A DNA stretch of 64,000 bases from Winogradskyella alexanderae (GTDB taxonomy: Bacteria; Bacteroidota; Bacteroidia; Flavobacteriales; Flavobacteriaceae): NCBI RefSeq assembly GCF_020166335.1, contig NZ_JAIUJR010000005.1:1-64000 (forward strand). Direction: 5' to 3'. Each line of letters begins with the position of its first letter. The stretch's first letter is position 1. The notes below the pieces were generated by a model. It was not told where the DNA came from and ran no database searches. It worked only from the letters and a program-made list of their open reading frames with translations. Of this stretch, positions 22,979 through 31,655 are shown piece after piece. A program made the position numbers and the translations under genes.

Positions 22979-25429
22979 ATGAATTTTAGAGATAGCGAAG
23001 GTTTAAGAATAATCAACAATTGGATGGCAGAAAAAGGTATTGCCCCTTTTCCTTTTCAATTACAGACTTGGCAACGTTATGCCAATGGTTATTCAGGTAT
23101 GGTGGTGGCACCAACAGGATTTGGTAAAACCTTTTCAGTGTTTTTAGGAGTTGTTATTGACTATCTTAATCATCCCGAAAAGTATCCTAAAGGTTTAAAA
23201 CTATTATGGATAAGTCCTTTGCGATCCTTGGCAAAAGACCTGGCCAAAGCTATGACAGAAGCTGTGGATGATATAGGTTTAGATTGGACAGTACAAGTTA
23301 GAAATGGTGATACGCCAACAGCTGTTAGGCGTAAGCAAGAACGAATGATGCCAGATGTTTTGCTTACCACACCAGAAACCATGCACTTACTGTTTTCTCA
23401 GAAAAAGAACTCGAGATGGTTTAAAGGTGTAAGATGTGTGGCCATAGACGAGTGGCACGAACTGATTGGAAATAAACGAGGCGTGCTCACAGAATTGGCT
23501 ATTTCGCAATTAAGATACTATTCACCTAAGCTCAGAATTTGGGGAATCACTGCAACTATTGGAAATTTGGAAGACGCCAAGCACGTCCTTTTACCGTATT
23601 CAGATTTAAACATCACTCAAATTACGGCAAAGCAACGAAAGAAATTGGATATTATCTCAGTACTTCCGGATGAGATTGAAGTTTTACCGTGGGCAGGGCA
23701 CTTGGGTGCAAAGATGGTTGATAAGATTCTACCGATTATCGCCTCTAATACCACAACCTTAATTTTTACGAATACCCGAGGACAAGCCGAATTATGGTAT
23801 CAGCTATTGCTTAATGCACAACCGGATTTAGCTGGGCTTTTGGCCATTCATCATGGATCTATTGACAAAAAATTACGTAATTGGATCGAGGATAATATTG
23901 CTTCAGGTTATTTAAAGGCCGTGGTATGCACATCCTCGCTAGATTTAGGTGTGGATTTTAAACCTGTAGATTGTGTGATTCAAATTGGTTCTGTGAAAGG
24001 TGTAGCCAGATTTATGCAACGTGCAGGACGAAGTGGTCATTCACCATTTGAGCGTTCAAAGATTTACTTTATTCCAACACATTCTTTAGAATTGGTCGAA
24101 GTTTCAGCGTTAAAGGAAGCTATAAAAAATAAACAAGTCGAATCACGCGACCCAATGGTATTGACATTCGATGTTTTGGTGCAATTCATGGTAACGCTAG
24201 CGGTTGGTGAAGGATTTGATTCTGAGAAACTATTTGCTCGAATTAAAGAAATTCATGCTTTTCAATATATAACAAAAGATGAATGGCAATGGTGTATACA
24301 GTTTATTACCAAAGGCGGAAAGACTTTAAATTCTTATGAAGAATTCCATAAGGTGATTTTGGATGAAGATGGTTTATATAAGGTGAAAAGTCGACGTATT
24401 AGCATGTTGCATCGTATGAATATTGGAGCCATTGTAAGTGAAGTCAATATGATGGTGAAGTATATTTCTGGTGGCTATATAGGTATGATTGAAGAGTTTT
24501 TTATTTCAAAGTTAAAACCTGGTGACAGCTTTATTTTGGCAGGACGAATTTTGGAATTGGTACAGATAAAAGATATGACGGCTTTGGTAAGACGAAGTAA
24601 GGCCAAAAAAGCGGTATCCCCAAGTTGGTTAGGTGGTCGTTTACCTTTAACGTCTCATCTAAGCCATTATTTACGTTTGAAGCTATCTGATGCGCTTCAG
24701 CCTGGTCGCTTAGAGAAGGAACTACGCTTTTTAAATCCTCTGATAAGCCGACAAGACGAACATTCACACATTCCGAAATCAGATGAGTTTTTAGTAGAAA
24801 TGATAGAAACCAAAGATGGTCATCACTTGTTTATGTATCCTTTTGAAGGTCGCTTGGTGCACGAAGTGTTTTCGGCTTTAATGGCTTATCGTATCAGTAA
24901 GTTAAAACAAATTACCTTCACCATTGCCATGAACGATTATGGTTTTGAATTGTTGAGCGATCAACCAATTCCCGTAGATGCAAACAATATTGAAGCATTA
25001 CTGCGTAAGGAAAATCTCATGGACGATGTTGTTGCGAGTATTAACGCTTCGGAAATGGCATCTCGAAAGTTTAGGGATATTGCAGTTATTGCTGGATTAG
25101 TGGTGCAATCGCAACCAGGAACACGAAAGAACAATAAAAGCCTGCAATCCTCATCGGGTTTGATTTTTAGGGTTTTAGAAGATTATGAGCCTGACAATTT
25201 GCTATTGCGACAAGCCTATACAGAAGTTTTTAATCAACAATTAGAAGAAGCAAGACTACAACAGGCATTTGAGCGTATTTCAAAAAGTAAAGTCATCTTA
25301 AAGCATGCCAAGTCCTTTACACCATTGAGTTTTCCGCTTAAAGTAGATAGTTTACGAGGTACCATGAGCAATGAGAAACTAGACAAACGCATTCAGCGTA
25401 TAAAAGAACAAGCTTTTAAAATCGAATAG
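22979..25429 (+). CDS. Ligase-associated DEXH-box helicase (Lhr-like)
   Basis: An 816-residue SF2 helicase of the Lhr type found in the ligase-associated DNA damage cluster. Walker A is APTGFGKT (about residues 44-51) and the DEXH box is DEWH (about 157-160). WGITATIGN is motif III, TNTRGQAELW is in the second RecA domain, and MQRAGRSGHSP is motif VI. The C-terminal ~400 residues are the Lhr-specific winged-helix and beta parts. I take ATG 22979 (MNFRDSEG) as the start. An upstream GTG at 22970 is in frame but lies in a REP-like repeat. Confidence 0.93.
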   Translation: MNFRDSEGLRIINNWMAEKGIAPFPFQLQTWQRYANGYSGMVVAPTGFGKTFSVFLGVVIDYLNHPEKYPKGLKLLWISPLRSLAKDLAKAMTEAVDDIGLDWTVQVRNGDTPTAVRRKQERMMPDVLLTTPETMHLLFSQKKNSRWFKGVRCVAIDEWHELIGNKRGVLTELAISQLRYYSPKLRIWGITATIGNLEDAKHVLLPYSDLNITQITAKQRKKLDIISVLPDEIEVLPWAGHLGAKMVDKILPIIASNTTTLIFTNTRGQAELWYQLLLNAQPDLAGLLAIHHGSIDKKLRNWIEDNIASGYLKAVVCTSSLDLGVDFKPVDCVIQIGSVKGVARFMQRAGRSGHSPFERSKIYFIPTHSLELVEVSALKEAIKNKQVESRDPMVLTFDVLVQFMVTLAVGEGFDSEKLFARIKEIHAFQYITKDEWQWCIQFITKGGKTLNSYEEFHKVILDEDGLYKVKSRRISMLHRMNIGAIVSEVNMMVKYISGGYIGMIEEFFISKLKPGDSFILAGRILELVQIKDMTALVRRSKAKKAVSPSWLGGRLPLTSHLSHYLRLKLSDALQPGRLEKELRFLNPLISRQDEHSHIPKSDEFLVEMIETKDGHHLFMYPFEGRLVHEVFSALMAYRISKLKQITFTIAMNDYGFELLSDQPIPVDANNIEALLRKENLMDDVVASINASEMASRKFRDIAVIAGLVVQSQPGTRKNNKSLQSSSGLIFRVLEDYEPDNLLLRQAYTEVFNQQLEEARLQQAFERISKSKVILKHAKSFTPLSFPLKVDSLRGTMSNEKLDKRIQRIKEQAFKIE

Positions 25430-25459
25430 TCCTTACGAAATGAGCAAAGTGATTGAGAA

Positions 25460-25493
25460 ATCACATAATTTTGATTTCTATTGATTATGTGAT
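25460..25493. repeat. Perfect 10-bp inverted repeat between helicase and pdeM
   Basis: ATCACATAAT (25460-25469) and ATTATGTGAT (25484-25493) are exact complements with a 14-base loop. No T-run follows on either strand, so a terminator is unlikely. It could be a protein-binding site or an RNA hairpin in the operon. Confidence 0.5.
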
Positions 25494-25521
25494 GTCACAC
25501 ATACGTTCGACATGATACAAA

Positions 25522-26169
25522 ATGCAAATTGTAACCGAACATATTACGTTAAAAAATGAGGATGTCATCCTCACCAATCAGCGCGCGATTTATTGGGAAA
25601 GAGAAGAGGCTTTGATACTTTCAGATATTCACATAGGTAAAACCGCCCATTTTAGACGTCATGGTATACCAATACCTGATGGTATCTTGCAAAAGGATTT
25701 AAATCGTTTAAAGGAGTTGATTCTCCATTTTAATGCTAAAGAATTATTTATAGTTGGTGATTTATTTCATGCAGAAACGAATAGTGACATGGCTACCTTC
25801 AAACAATGGTTGACGCAGTTTGAAGATTTAAATCTCGTCCTAATTAAAGGCAATCACGACACACAGTCTTTGCGCTTAATGGATGATTTAGGCATTGTAG
25901 TTATGGCCCAATTGGAAATTGAACCATTCATTTTCTTACATGAGCCTATGGACAACACTCTAAATTTATTTACGATTTCAGGGCATACTCATCCAGGGGT
26001 TTTAATAAAAGGTAGGGGAAAACAAAAATTAAAGTTACCATGCTACCAAGTCACAGTGAATCAATTGATATTACCAGCTTTTAGCTTATTTACTGGCTTA
26101 AATACAAGAAATATTCCAAAGGATGCGTCGTGTTACGCTTTTACAGATACTTCGATTTTTAAGCTTTAA
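25522..26169 (+). CDS. pdeM: Ligase-associated metallophosphoesterase PdeM
   Basis: A 215-residue calcineurin-type phosphoesterase. Metal-binding motifs are LSDIHIGKTAH (DxH), IVGDLFHAE (GDxxH-like), IKGNHDTQS (GNHD) and TISGHTHPG (GHxH). Members of this family accompany the ATP-dependent ligase, exonuclease and Lhr-like helicase in Bacteroidota and Proteobacteria, where a nuclease/phosphodiesterase role in DNA repair is assumed. All ligands are present. It is the last gene of the cluster, 92 bases after the helicase. Confidence 0.92.
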   Translation: MQIVTEHITLKNEDVILTNQRAIYWEREEALILSDIHIGKTAHFRRHGIPIPDGILQKDLNRLKELILHFNAKELFIVGDLFHAETNSDMATFKQWLTQFEDLNLVLIKGNHDTQSLRLMDDLGIVVMAQLEIEPFIFLHEPMDNTLNLFTISGHTHPGVLIKGRGKQKLKLPCYQVTVNQLILPAFSLFTGLNTRNIPKDASCYAFTDTSIFKL

Positions 26170-26281
26170 ATTGCATTTCATCGAATAATTAATACTTTTT
26201 ATCGATAATTGAATTAACTTTTATATGTTTGTCCTCCAAATCTTTTGTATCAGTCTAACTGATTCAAAAAACTATTAACCT

Positions 26282-26698
26282 ATGAGAAACCTACTTAAAT
26301 TTATCCCATTCTTTGGTATTGCCTTAGTTTTTAAGGCATGTATTACTGAGCCTTTAGACAGTGCAGTTACCAATCAGGAATTCAATTCAAGTACATTTGA
26401 TACTAATTGTACTGGCGATTTACCCAAAACGCGCTTAATTAATAACGGAACTATCGCATTTGACTTGCAAGTTATAAACGCAGATGGTATTGCTGAAATT
26501 ACAATTTTGAGTATAGATCCAGGAATAACAACCACATGGAATGAATTTGAAGTTGGAGAGGTGGTTTTTTCAGTATCTAACGATACACCAATGATAAATG
26601 ACGAAAAAGTTGTGCTAGATATGGATACATGCATGGGTTATGAAATTGTGATTGGACCAGATAATAGTATTGAATCCTTCGATCCAATCATATTTTAG
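26282..26698 (+). CDS. Predicted lipoprotein of unknown function
   Basis: A 138-residue protein. The N-terminus MRNLLKFIPFFGIALVFKAC has a basic start, a hydrophobic core and Cys20 preceded by FKA, a loose lipobox as often seen in Bacteroidota. The mature part is acidic and beta-rich, with two Cys (TNCTGD and MDTCMGY) that could pair. No known family is recognised. It converges on the methyltransferase gene and overlaps its 3' end by 11 bases. Periplasmic or outer-membrane localisation is inferred from the signal. Confidence 0.7.
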   Translation: MRNLLKFIPFFGIALVFKACITEPLDSAVTNQEFNSSTFDTNCTGDLPKTRLINNGTIAFDLQVINADGIAEITILSIDPGITTTWNEFEVGEVVFSVSNDTPMINDEKVVLDMDTCMGYEIVIGPDNSIESFDPIIF

Positions 26699-27866
26699 TA
26701 CATATCACAACGATCTTTTCATTGGTAATATTTGTAGTAAAAAACAAATACAATGACCCACCATCTTTTAGCCTAAATTTTTTACGAATATCGCCTACTG
26801 ATAACGGAAAATTTCTTGTAGTTACATTGGCTTTACTAAGCTTTTCTTTTGCAATTAATTTTTTGTTGAAAGGGATGACCTTTTCAATTTTAAAACGTCT
26901 ACCTGGAAAGTCAATGAGGTTTTCAGAGGTGTATAGATGTGAATGCTTATGAATTTTCGGTATATCGAGAATATTACTTAGAATTTCAAAAGCGCCAGCT
27001 TTTAATACAGCTGCATTTGGTTCATATAGGTAAGTGAGCGGCATACTTATTTGAGCATTGCTTTTGGATTCATCATCAAAGGCATAATTAAATTCTTGCT
27101 TTTTGGTTTTTGTGATGTTAACTGTTTTTACTCTGAAGTCAGCTTCATAATCGCGTTCTAAAATCCAAAGTAATTCTTTTACTTCATTATTAACCGCAAT
27201 GATGTGTAATGCCTTTACTTGTTTTAAATCATTTCGTGTAGCCTTTATATCTAATAGAGGTGATGTTTTTATCATCACGTTTTTTGCATATTTTAGAAAT
27301 AAGCCTTGAAACGTTTTTACGTTTGGTGTGCAATCGGATAGTAAAAATACCTTCTTTTTGCTATCGTCGCGACGCGAAGGATCTATATAAATCCAATCGA
27401 ATTGGGAATCAATTCGTTTTAAGGCATCGATACCATTTTCGTTTAAACAGGTTATATTTTGGATACCTAGGGATTTATAGTTGTGTTTTACAATTTCTGA
27501 TAGTTCAGTGTTTATTTCGCAATGTGTTATAGTTTTAATCTTTTTAGAAAAATAAAAGGAATCCACACCGAATCCACCAGTTAGATCAATTAGAGTTTTT
27601 CCAGAAATCAGTTCTGATTTATATTTTGCTGTAATCTCTGACGATGTCTGTTCAATATTAAGCTTATTTGGATAGTAAATATTTTTAGTTTGAAACCATG
27701 TTGGTAGTTTCTTTTCACATCGCTTCTTTGCTTCAATTTGTTCAACAATTAGTTTGGTATCGACCTCAGTGAAAGGTATACCTCGCAGTAATAGATTTGC
27801 GATATCAGTATTTAGATTGGAGCCAATAAACTCCTGAATTTTACTATTGAGAATTTCAGGATGCAC
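26688..27866 (-). CDS. Class I SAM-dependent methyltransferase with THUMP-like domain
   Basis: A 392-residue protein. The Rossmann SAM-binding motif is IDLTGGFGVDSFYFS (about residues 92-106), then HCEINTEL at the acidic loop. A catalytic-type motif IYIDPSRRD (DPSRR instead of DPPY/NPPY) follows. The C-terminal ~100 residues look like the THUMP-like domain attached to these proteins. Relatives are annotated as RNA or DNA base methyltransferases of unproven target. It sits 3 bases after the AI-2E-type transporter gene and ends the minus-strand run that starts at tsaD. Confidence 0.8.
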   Translation of the reverse strand: MHPEILNSKIQEFIGSNLNTDIANLLLRGIPFTEVDTKLIVEQIEAKKRCEKKLPTWFQTKNIYYPNKLNIEQTSSEITAKYKSELISGKTLIDLTGGFGVDSFYFSKKIKTITHCEINTELSEIVKHNYKSLGIQNITCLNENGIDALKRIDSQFDWIYIDPSRRDDSKKKVFLLSDCTPNVKTFQGLFLKYAKNVMIKTSPLLDIKATRNDLKQVKALHIIAVNNEVKELLWILERDYEADFRVKTVNITKTKKQEFNYAFDDESKSNAQISMPLTYLYEPNAAVLKAGAFEILSNILDIPKIHKHSHLYTSENLIDFPGRRFKIEKVIPFNKKLIAKEKLSKANVTTRNFPLSVGDIRKKFRLKDGGSLYLFFTTNITNEKIVVICTKI

Positions 27867-27869
27867 TTT

Positions 27870-28958
27870 TTAAAGTCCCTTGGTTAAACTTTTAACTACC
27901 TTGTAGTCAGACAAGAATTCCTTTAGAATAACCTTTATGGCTGTATAAGTTGGTACTGCAACAATCATCCCAACAATACCGAATAAAATACCAGCAATGA
28001 CAATTACCAAGAAAATTTCTAACGGATGAGATTTTACACTTTTGGAGAAAATGACAGGCTGGCTGAAGAAATTATCAACTAATTGGGCAATTATAAAACC
28101 TATCATTACATAAGTCGTTTTAGGCAATATAACTTCACTAAAGCTTTCTCCTAGATTACTGGACATGCTTAAAAGCAACATTAAAAAACCGCTGATCAAT
28201 GGGCCAATGTATGGCACCAAGTTTAACAAAGCGCACAAAAACGCTATGACAACGGCATTTTTTATGCCGAATATTAGGAGAACGATTGTATAAATGACAA
28301 ACAGAATTAATATTTGAAAAATTAAACCTACAAAGTATCGAGATAGAAGATCTTTTATAGATGCTATTGAGCGCTTTGTCCGTGACTCATTTTCTTTAGT
28401 GACAAAAGTTAAAATGCCATTTTCAAATAATTGACTGTCTTTTAAAAAGAAAAACGAAATAAACAACACCGAAAATAACCCAATACTAAAACTACCTAGC
28501 CCACTAACAAGGTTATTTAAAAATTCAGGAATGTATGCAAAGTCTAATTTGGACAGTAAACCAGAATCTTTAATTGATTGTTCAACGTCAATATTGTTAA
28601 ATTCAAAATAGTTAACCACTTGATTGTACAGATTTTGTACATTTTCTTGTAATTGTTCAATATCTAATAAAGCCAAATTTTGTCCTTGTTCGGCGATTAA
28701 TGGAATAAACAGTCCAATTAACCCAATAAATAAGGCAATAAACAATACCATTGTTACGATTACGGCCAAGGTATTGTTGAATTTTAAGCGCCGTCTTAAA
28801 AAAAGTATTATAGGCCTGCCAACAAGTGAAATTACCGCAGCAACAGCAATATATACAATAACGGCTTGTATCTCATTTAGAAAATAAAGGACTAGAGCGA
28901 TGCCAACTAGTATTGCCAGTGCCCTTAATATGCCGTTTGCGATTACTTTAGAATTCAT
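27870..28958 (-). CDS. AI-2E family (PerM/YdiK) membrane transporter
   Basis: A 362-residue inner-membrane protein with about eight hydrophobic segments. There is a pair at the N-terminus (ILRALAILVGIALVLYFLNE, then VIVYIAVAAVISLVG), one near 60-90, and a group of four to five in the second half (GLFSVLFISFFFL, FQILILFVIYTIVLLIFG, FLCALLNLVPYIGPLISG). The LVPYIGPLISG segment is the family signature. The substrate is unknown; members are proposed exporters of AI-2 or other small molecules or Na+/H+ antiporters. Confidence 0.88.
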   Translation of the reverse strand: MNSKVIANGILRALAILVGIALVLYFLNEIQAVIVYIAVAAVISLVGRPIILFLRRRLKFNNTLAVIVTMVLFIALFIGLIGLFIPLIAEQGQNLALLDIEQLQENVQNLYNQVVNYFEFNNIDVEQSIKDSGLLSKLDFAYIPEFLNNLVSGLGSFSIGLFSVLFISFFFLKDSQLFENGILTFVTKENESRTKRSIASIKDLLSRYFVGLIFQILILFVIYTIVLLIFGIKNAVVIAFLCALLNLVPYIGPLISGFLMLLLSMSSNLGESFSEVILPKTTYVMIGFIIAQLVDNFFSQPVIFSKSVKSHPLEIFLVIVIAGILFGIVGMIVAVPTYTAIKVILKEFLSDYKVVKSLTKGL

Positions 28959-29078
28959 ATTTCAAAGATGCCGAATTAAATTCAGCAAGACAAATTTTCG
29001 TGTATAATCAAAATGTCAAAAATTAAAATTAAAGGATAATTCAAAAGTACTTTTGGGTAGTCACTTGGCATTAATTCT

Positions 29079-29579
29079 TTAAAATTGTTTAAGTCGATTA
29101 GTAATTTCGTACAATGCAATGCTGGTTGCCTGAACAACGTTCATACTACTATTTTTGCCATACATTTGGATATGTACAACGGTATCGCACCTGTTTAAAA
29201 TAGAATTATGTATGCCGAAGTTTTCGTTTCCTATTATGAGCGCAATTGGTTTTTTTCCATCAATATTTAATGTGCTTAAAGGGGTGCTGTTTTCTGTAAT
29301 TTCCAAGGCAATCAATTGATAATTATTCAGAGTATCGATAACCGTTTCAATAGAATTAGAAATTTCAAATGGGACATATTTTTCAGTAGAGCGGGAGGTT
29401 TTTGTCATTCGCCTTCCAATAGGAATAGTTTCACCACAAAAAATAACTTTTTCAATTCCAAATGCATCTCCAATCCTGAATAAACTGCCAATATTTGGTG
29501 CATTTGATACATTATCACAAACAAGAATAATCGGGAACCGATATTGTTTAAACTTGCTATCGTGATGGGTAAGTTGCAA
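29079..29579 (-). CDS. TrmH/SpoU-family RNA 2'-O-methyltransferase
   Basis: A 166-residue SPOUT-fold enzyme. Motif 1 is NVSNAPNIGSLFRIGDAFG (N..N.G...R), motif 2 is IIGNENFGI, and motif 3 is SSMNVVQATSIALYE (S.NV..A). This is a compact form lacking the N-terminal substrate-binding extension. The target nucleotide (a tRNA ribose is most likely) cannot be told from sequence. It is 11 bases downstream of the DUF4159 gene, in the same run as rsmE. Confidence 0.88.
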   Translation of the reverse strand: MQLTHHDSKFKQYRFPIILVCDNVSNAPNIGSLFRIGDAFGIEKVIFCGETIPIGRRMTKTSRSTEKYVPFEISNSIETVIDTLNNYQLIALEITENSTPLSTLNIDGKKPIALIIGNENFGIHNSILNRCDTVVHIQMYGKNSSMNVVQATSIALYEITNRLKQF

Positions 29580-29590
29580 TTGGATACAAT

Positions 29591-30226
29591 TTAGTTCTCA
29601 AAGGCATATTTTACGATATTAGCACCCATTTTAAGTGCTTTTTCTCTAACCTCTGCTGGGTCGTTGTGTACTTCTTGATCTTCCCAGCCATCACCAAGAT
29701 CGCTTTCAAAAGTAAACAGCAACAACAGCCTACCTTCATGAAAAATACCGAATGCTTGTGGTGCTTTACCATCGTGCTCGTGAATTTTTGGCAATCCGTT
29801 TGGAAATTCATAAGCCGATGAAAAAATTGGATGATTTTTTGGGATTTCTAACACCTCCTTATTCGGAAAAACTTTCTTCAATTCTTTAGTGATATAGGGT
29901 TCCATGCCATAATTATCATCAATATGAAGAAAACCACCTGACAATAAATATTTTCTAAGGTTTTCTGCATCGTCATCACTGAAGAAAACATTGCCATGAC
30001 CTGTCATGTGAATAAATGGGAATTGAAATATATCTATACTCCCAACGTCTACAGCTTGAACGTTTTCTTTTATGTTGGTATCTATATTGTCATTACAAAA
30101 GGCAATAAGATTAGGAAGTGCGGTAGGGTTACTGTACCAATCGCCACCACCTCTATATTTTAAAACAGCTACTTCTTGAGCGTTCCCTATGGAGAAAATG
30201 AAGCAAAAAACAATAAAATATTTCAT
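29591..30226 (-). CDS. DUF4159 domain protein, exported
   Basis: A 211-residue protein. The start MKYFIVFCFIFSIGNAQ is a signal peptide, with cleavage likely after NA. The mature protein matches the DUF4159 type: VLKYRGGGDWYSNPTAL at the start, FIHMTGHGNVFFSDDDAENL and FLHIDDNYGMEPYI in the middle, and a LGDGWEDQEVHNDP segment near the end. The fold is glutamine-amidotransferase-like; no catalytic role is known. The first base of its start codon overlaps the rsmE stop. Confidence 0.85.
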   Translation of the reverse strand: MKYFIVFCFIFSIGNAQEVAVLKYRGGGDWYSNPTALPNLIAFCNDNIDTNIKENVQAVDVGSIDIFQFPFIHMTGHGNVFFSDDDAENLRKYLLSGGFLHIDDNYGMEPYITKELKKVFPNKEVLEIPKNHPIFSSAYEFPNGLPKIHEHDGKAPQAFGIFHEGRLLLLFTFESDLGDGWEDQEVHNDPAEVREKALKMGANIVKYAFEN

Positions 30227-30933
30227 TACGATTCATTAATTAATGCTACTGAATGGCAGGCTACGATACCAGCGGTTTCAGTCCTTAACCGTGTTTCTCC
30301 CAAAGTTACAGGAATAAAATTATTTTGCAGTGCTTGTTGGATTTCTTTAACACTAAAATCACCTTCCGGACCAATTAATATTATACAATCTTCATTTGGG
30401 TTTAAACAAGTCTTGAGTGTTTTTCTGTCTGTGTGGTTACAGTGTGCAATATACTTCTGTTTTGTGTCAATTTGTGTTATAAAATCTCTAAATGAAATGG
30501 CGTTTTTTAATTCTGGAAGATAATACTGTAGGGACTGCTTCATAGCCGACTGAATAATCTTTTCAAATCGTTCAGACTTTACAACTTTTCTTTCACTGTT
30601 ATCACAGATAACGGGCGTTATGGTTTCTACACCAATTTCGGTAGCCTTTTCTAAAAACCATTCGTAACGATCGTTCATTTTAGTTGGAGCCACTGCCAAA
30701 TGAAGCTTAAAACCCCGTGGTTTATGAAAGGATTTATTTTTTATTTTAATTGAGCATCGTTTAGGGTTTATCTCAATTAATTTGCCAGTAAAAAGCCAAC
30801 CTTTACCATTGGTCATATTAATGGATTCTCCGAGCTTTTTTCGAAGTACCTTTACAATATGTCTGCTTTCTTCTTTACTAAAAGTAAAGATGTCATTTTC
30901 GCCACTAATATTTGAACTATAAAAAAGTTGCAC
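30226..30933 (-). CDS. rsmE: 16S rRNA (uracil1498-N3)-methyltransferase
   Basis: A 235-residue SPOUT-fold enzyme that methylates U1498 of 16S rRNA. Diagnostic segments are FSKEESRHIVKVLRKKLGE (PUA-like N-terminal), LAVAPTKMNDRYEWFLEKATEIGV, ILIGPEGDFS and TLGETRLRTETAGIVACH. Its ends overlap the genes on both sides by one base, so the parvulin, rsmE and DUF4159 genes are tightly coupled. The length is normal. Confidence 0.95.
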   Translation of the reverse strand: MQLFYSSNISGENDIFTFSKEESRHIVKVLRKKLGESINMTNGKGWLFTGKLIEINPKRCSIKIKNKSFHKPRGFKLHLAVAPTKMNDRYEWFLEKATEIGVETITPVICDNSERKVVKSERFEKIIQSAMKQSLQYYLPELKNAISFRDFITQIDTKQKYIAHCNHTDRKTLKTCLNPNEDCIILIGPEGDFSVKEIQQALQNNFIPVTLGETRLRTETAGIVACHSVALINES

Positions 30934-31559
30934 TAAGGTTTAGCTTCTGTGATTCTTAAAACGGTGATTTCTTCAATATTTTTTGGCTCATGTGTCTTTA
31001 GAATAACATAGTGCCATTTTTTGTTCTCGATATCTACTGTAAATATATCGTCAGTATTATGGGACTTTACAGCCTTTTCAAACTTTTGATGCATTTTTCC
31101 GTCTTCAAACCAACCTAAGTCACCTCCTCGGCTTGCATTTCTATCCATTGAATAACGTTTGGCTAAATCCTCAAAACGATACCCATTTTTATAAAGTCTA
31201 ATAATATTTTGGCGTTTGGAAATAATTTCTCCAAAAGACATTTTATTGCCATCTAAAAAAATGTAACTTACTCTATTATGCGGTATTGCTTTCTTATCTA
31301 CAATCTTGTAATAAGTATTATTGTATTCTGATTTAACTACTTTTTTTCCACCTCTAGAAAGCTTAAAAAGATCGTCGGCTAGTAGGGTTTTGTGTTTTTC
31401 CTTATTGAATACAATTACTTTTCCCTTTAGTTCTTTATTGTCCTTAATGAACGACTTAGCATCTTCAGGAGACACTATAGAATCAAGTTTTATTTCGTAT
31501 TTATTCTGTCCGTATAAAACGATTGGAACAAAAAGGAATGCAATAAAAAGTTGTTTCAT
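30933..31559 (-). CDS. Parvulin-type peptidyl-prolyl cis-trans isomerase, exported
   Basis: A 208-residue protein from ATG 31559 (MKQLFIAFLFVPIVLYGQ), which gives a clean signal peptide. A longer frame from 31586 would mask it. The C-terminal domain has RYSMDRNASRGGDLGWFEDG and HYVILKTHEPK, typical of PpiC/parvulin isomerases. The N-terminal ~90 residues are unassigned. The function is probably folding of periplasmic or outer-membrane proteins. It lies 96 bases downstream of tsaD. Confidence 0.85.
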   Translation of the reverse strand: MKQLFIAFLFVPIVLYGQNKYEIKLDSIVSPEDAKSFIKDNKELKGKVIVFNKEKHKTLLADDLFKLSRGGKKVVKSEYNNTYYKIVDKKAIPHNRVSYIFLDGNKMSFGEIISKRQNIIRLYKNGYRFEDLAKRYSMDRNASRGGDLGWFEDGKMHQKFEKAVKSHNTDDIFTVDIENKKWHYVILKTHEPKNIEEITVLRITEAKP

Positions 31560-31655
31560 AACATGATTTGAGATTGATTTATTCACAAAACAACTAAATT
31601 TTAATCTTATTCAGGGAGAGTAATTACTCGGCTTATCAACAGATGTTTTAACAAT

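Noticed and set aside
26688-26698. Frameshift or misassembly at the lipoprotein/methyltransferase junction
   Set aside because: The 11-base overlap is between convergent genes with normal family-like ends, which is common in compact genomes.
30176-30523. 115-codon + strand ORF opposite rsmE
   Set aside because: It lies entirely opposite well-supported genes (rsmE, DUF4159), has no family features and looks like a shadow frame.
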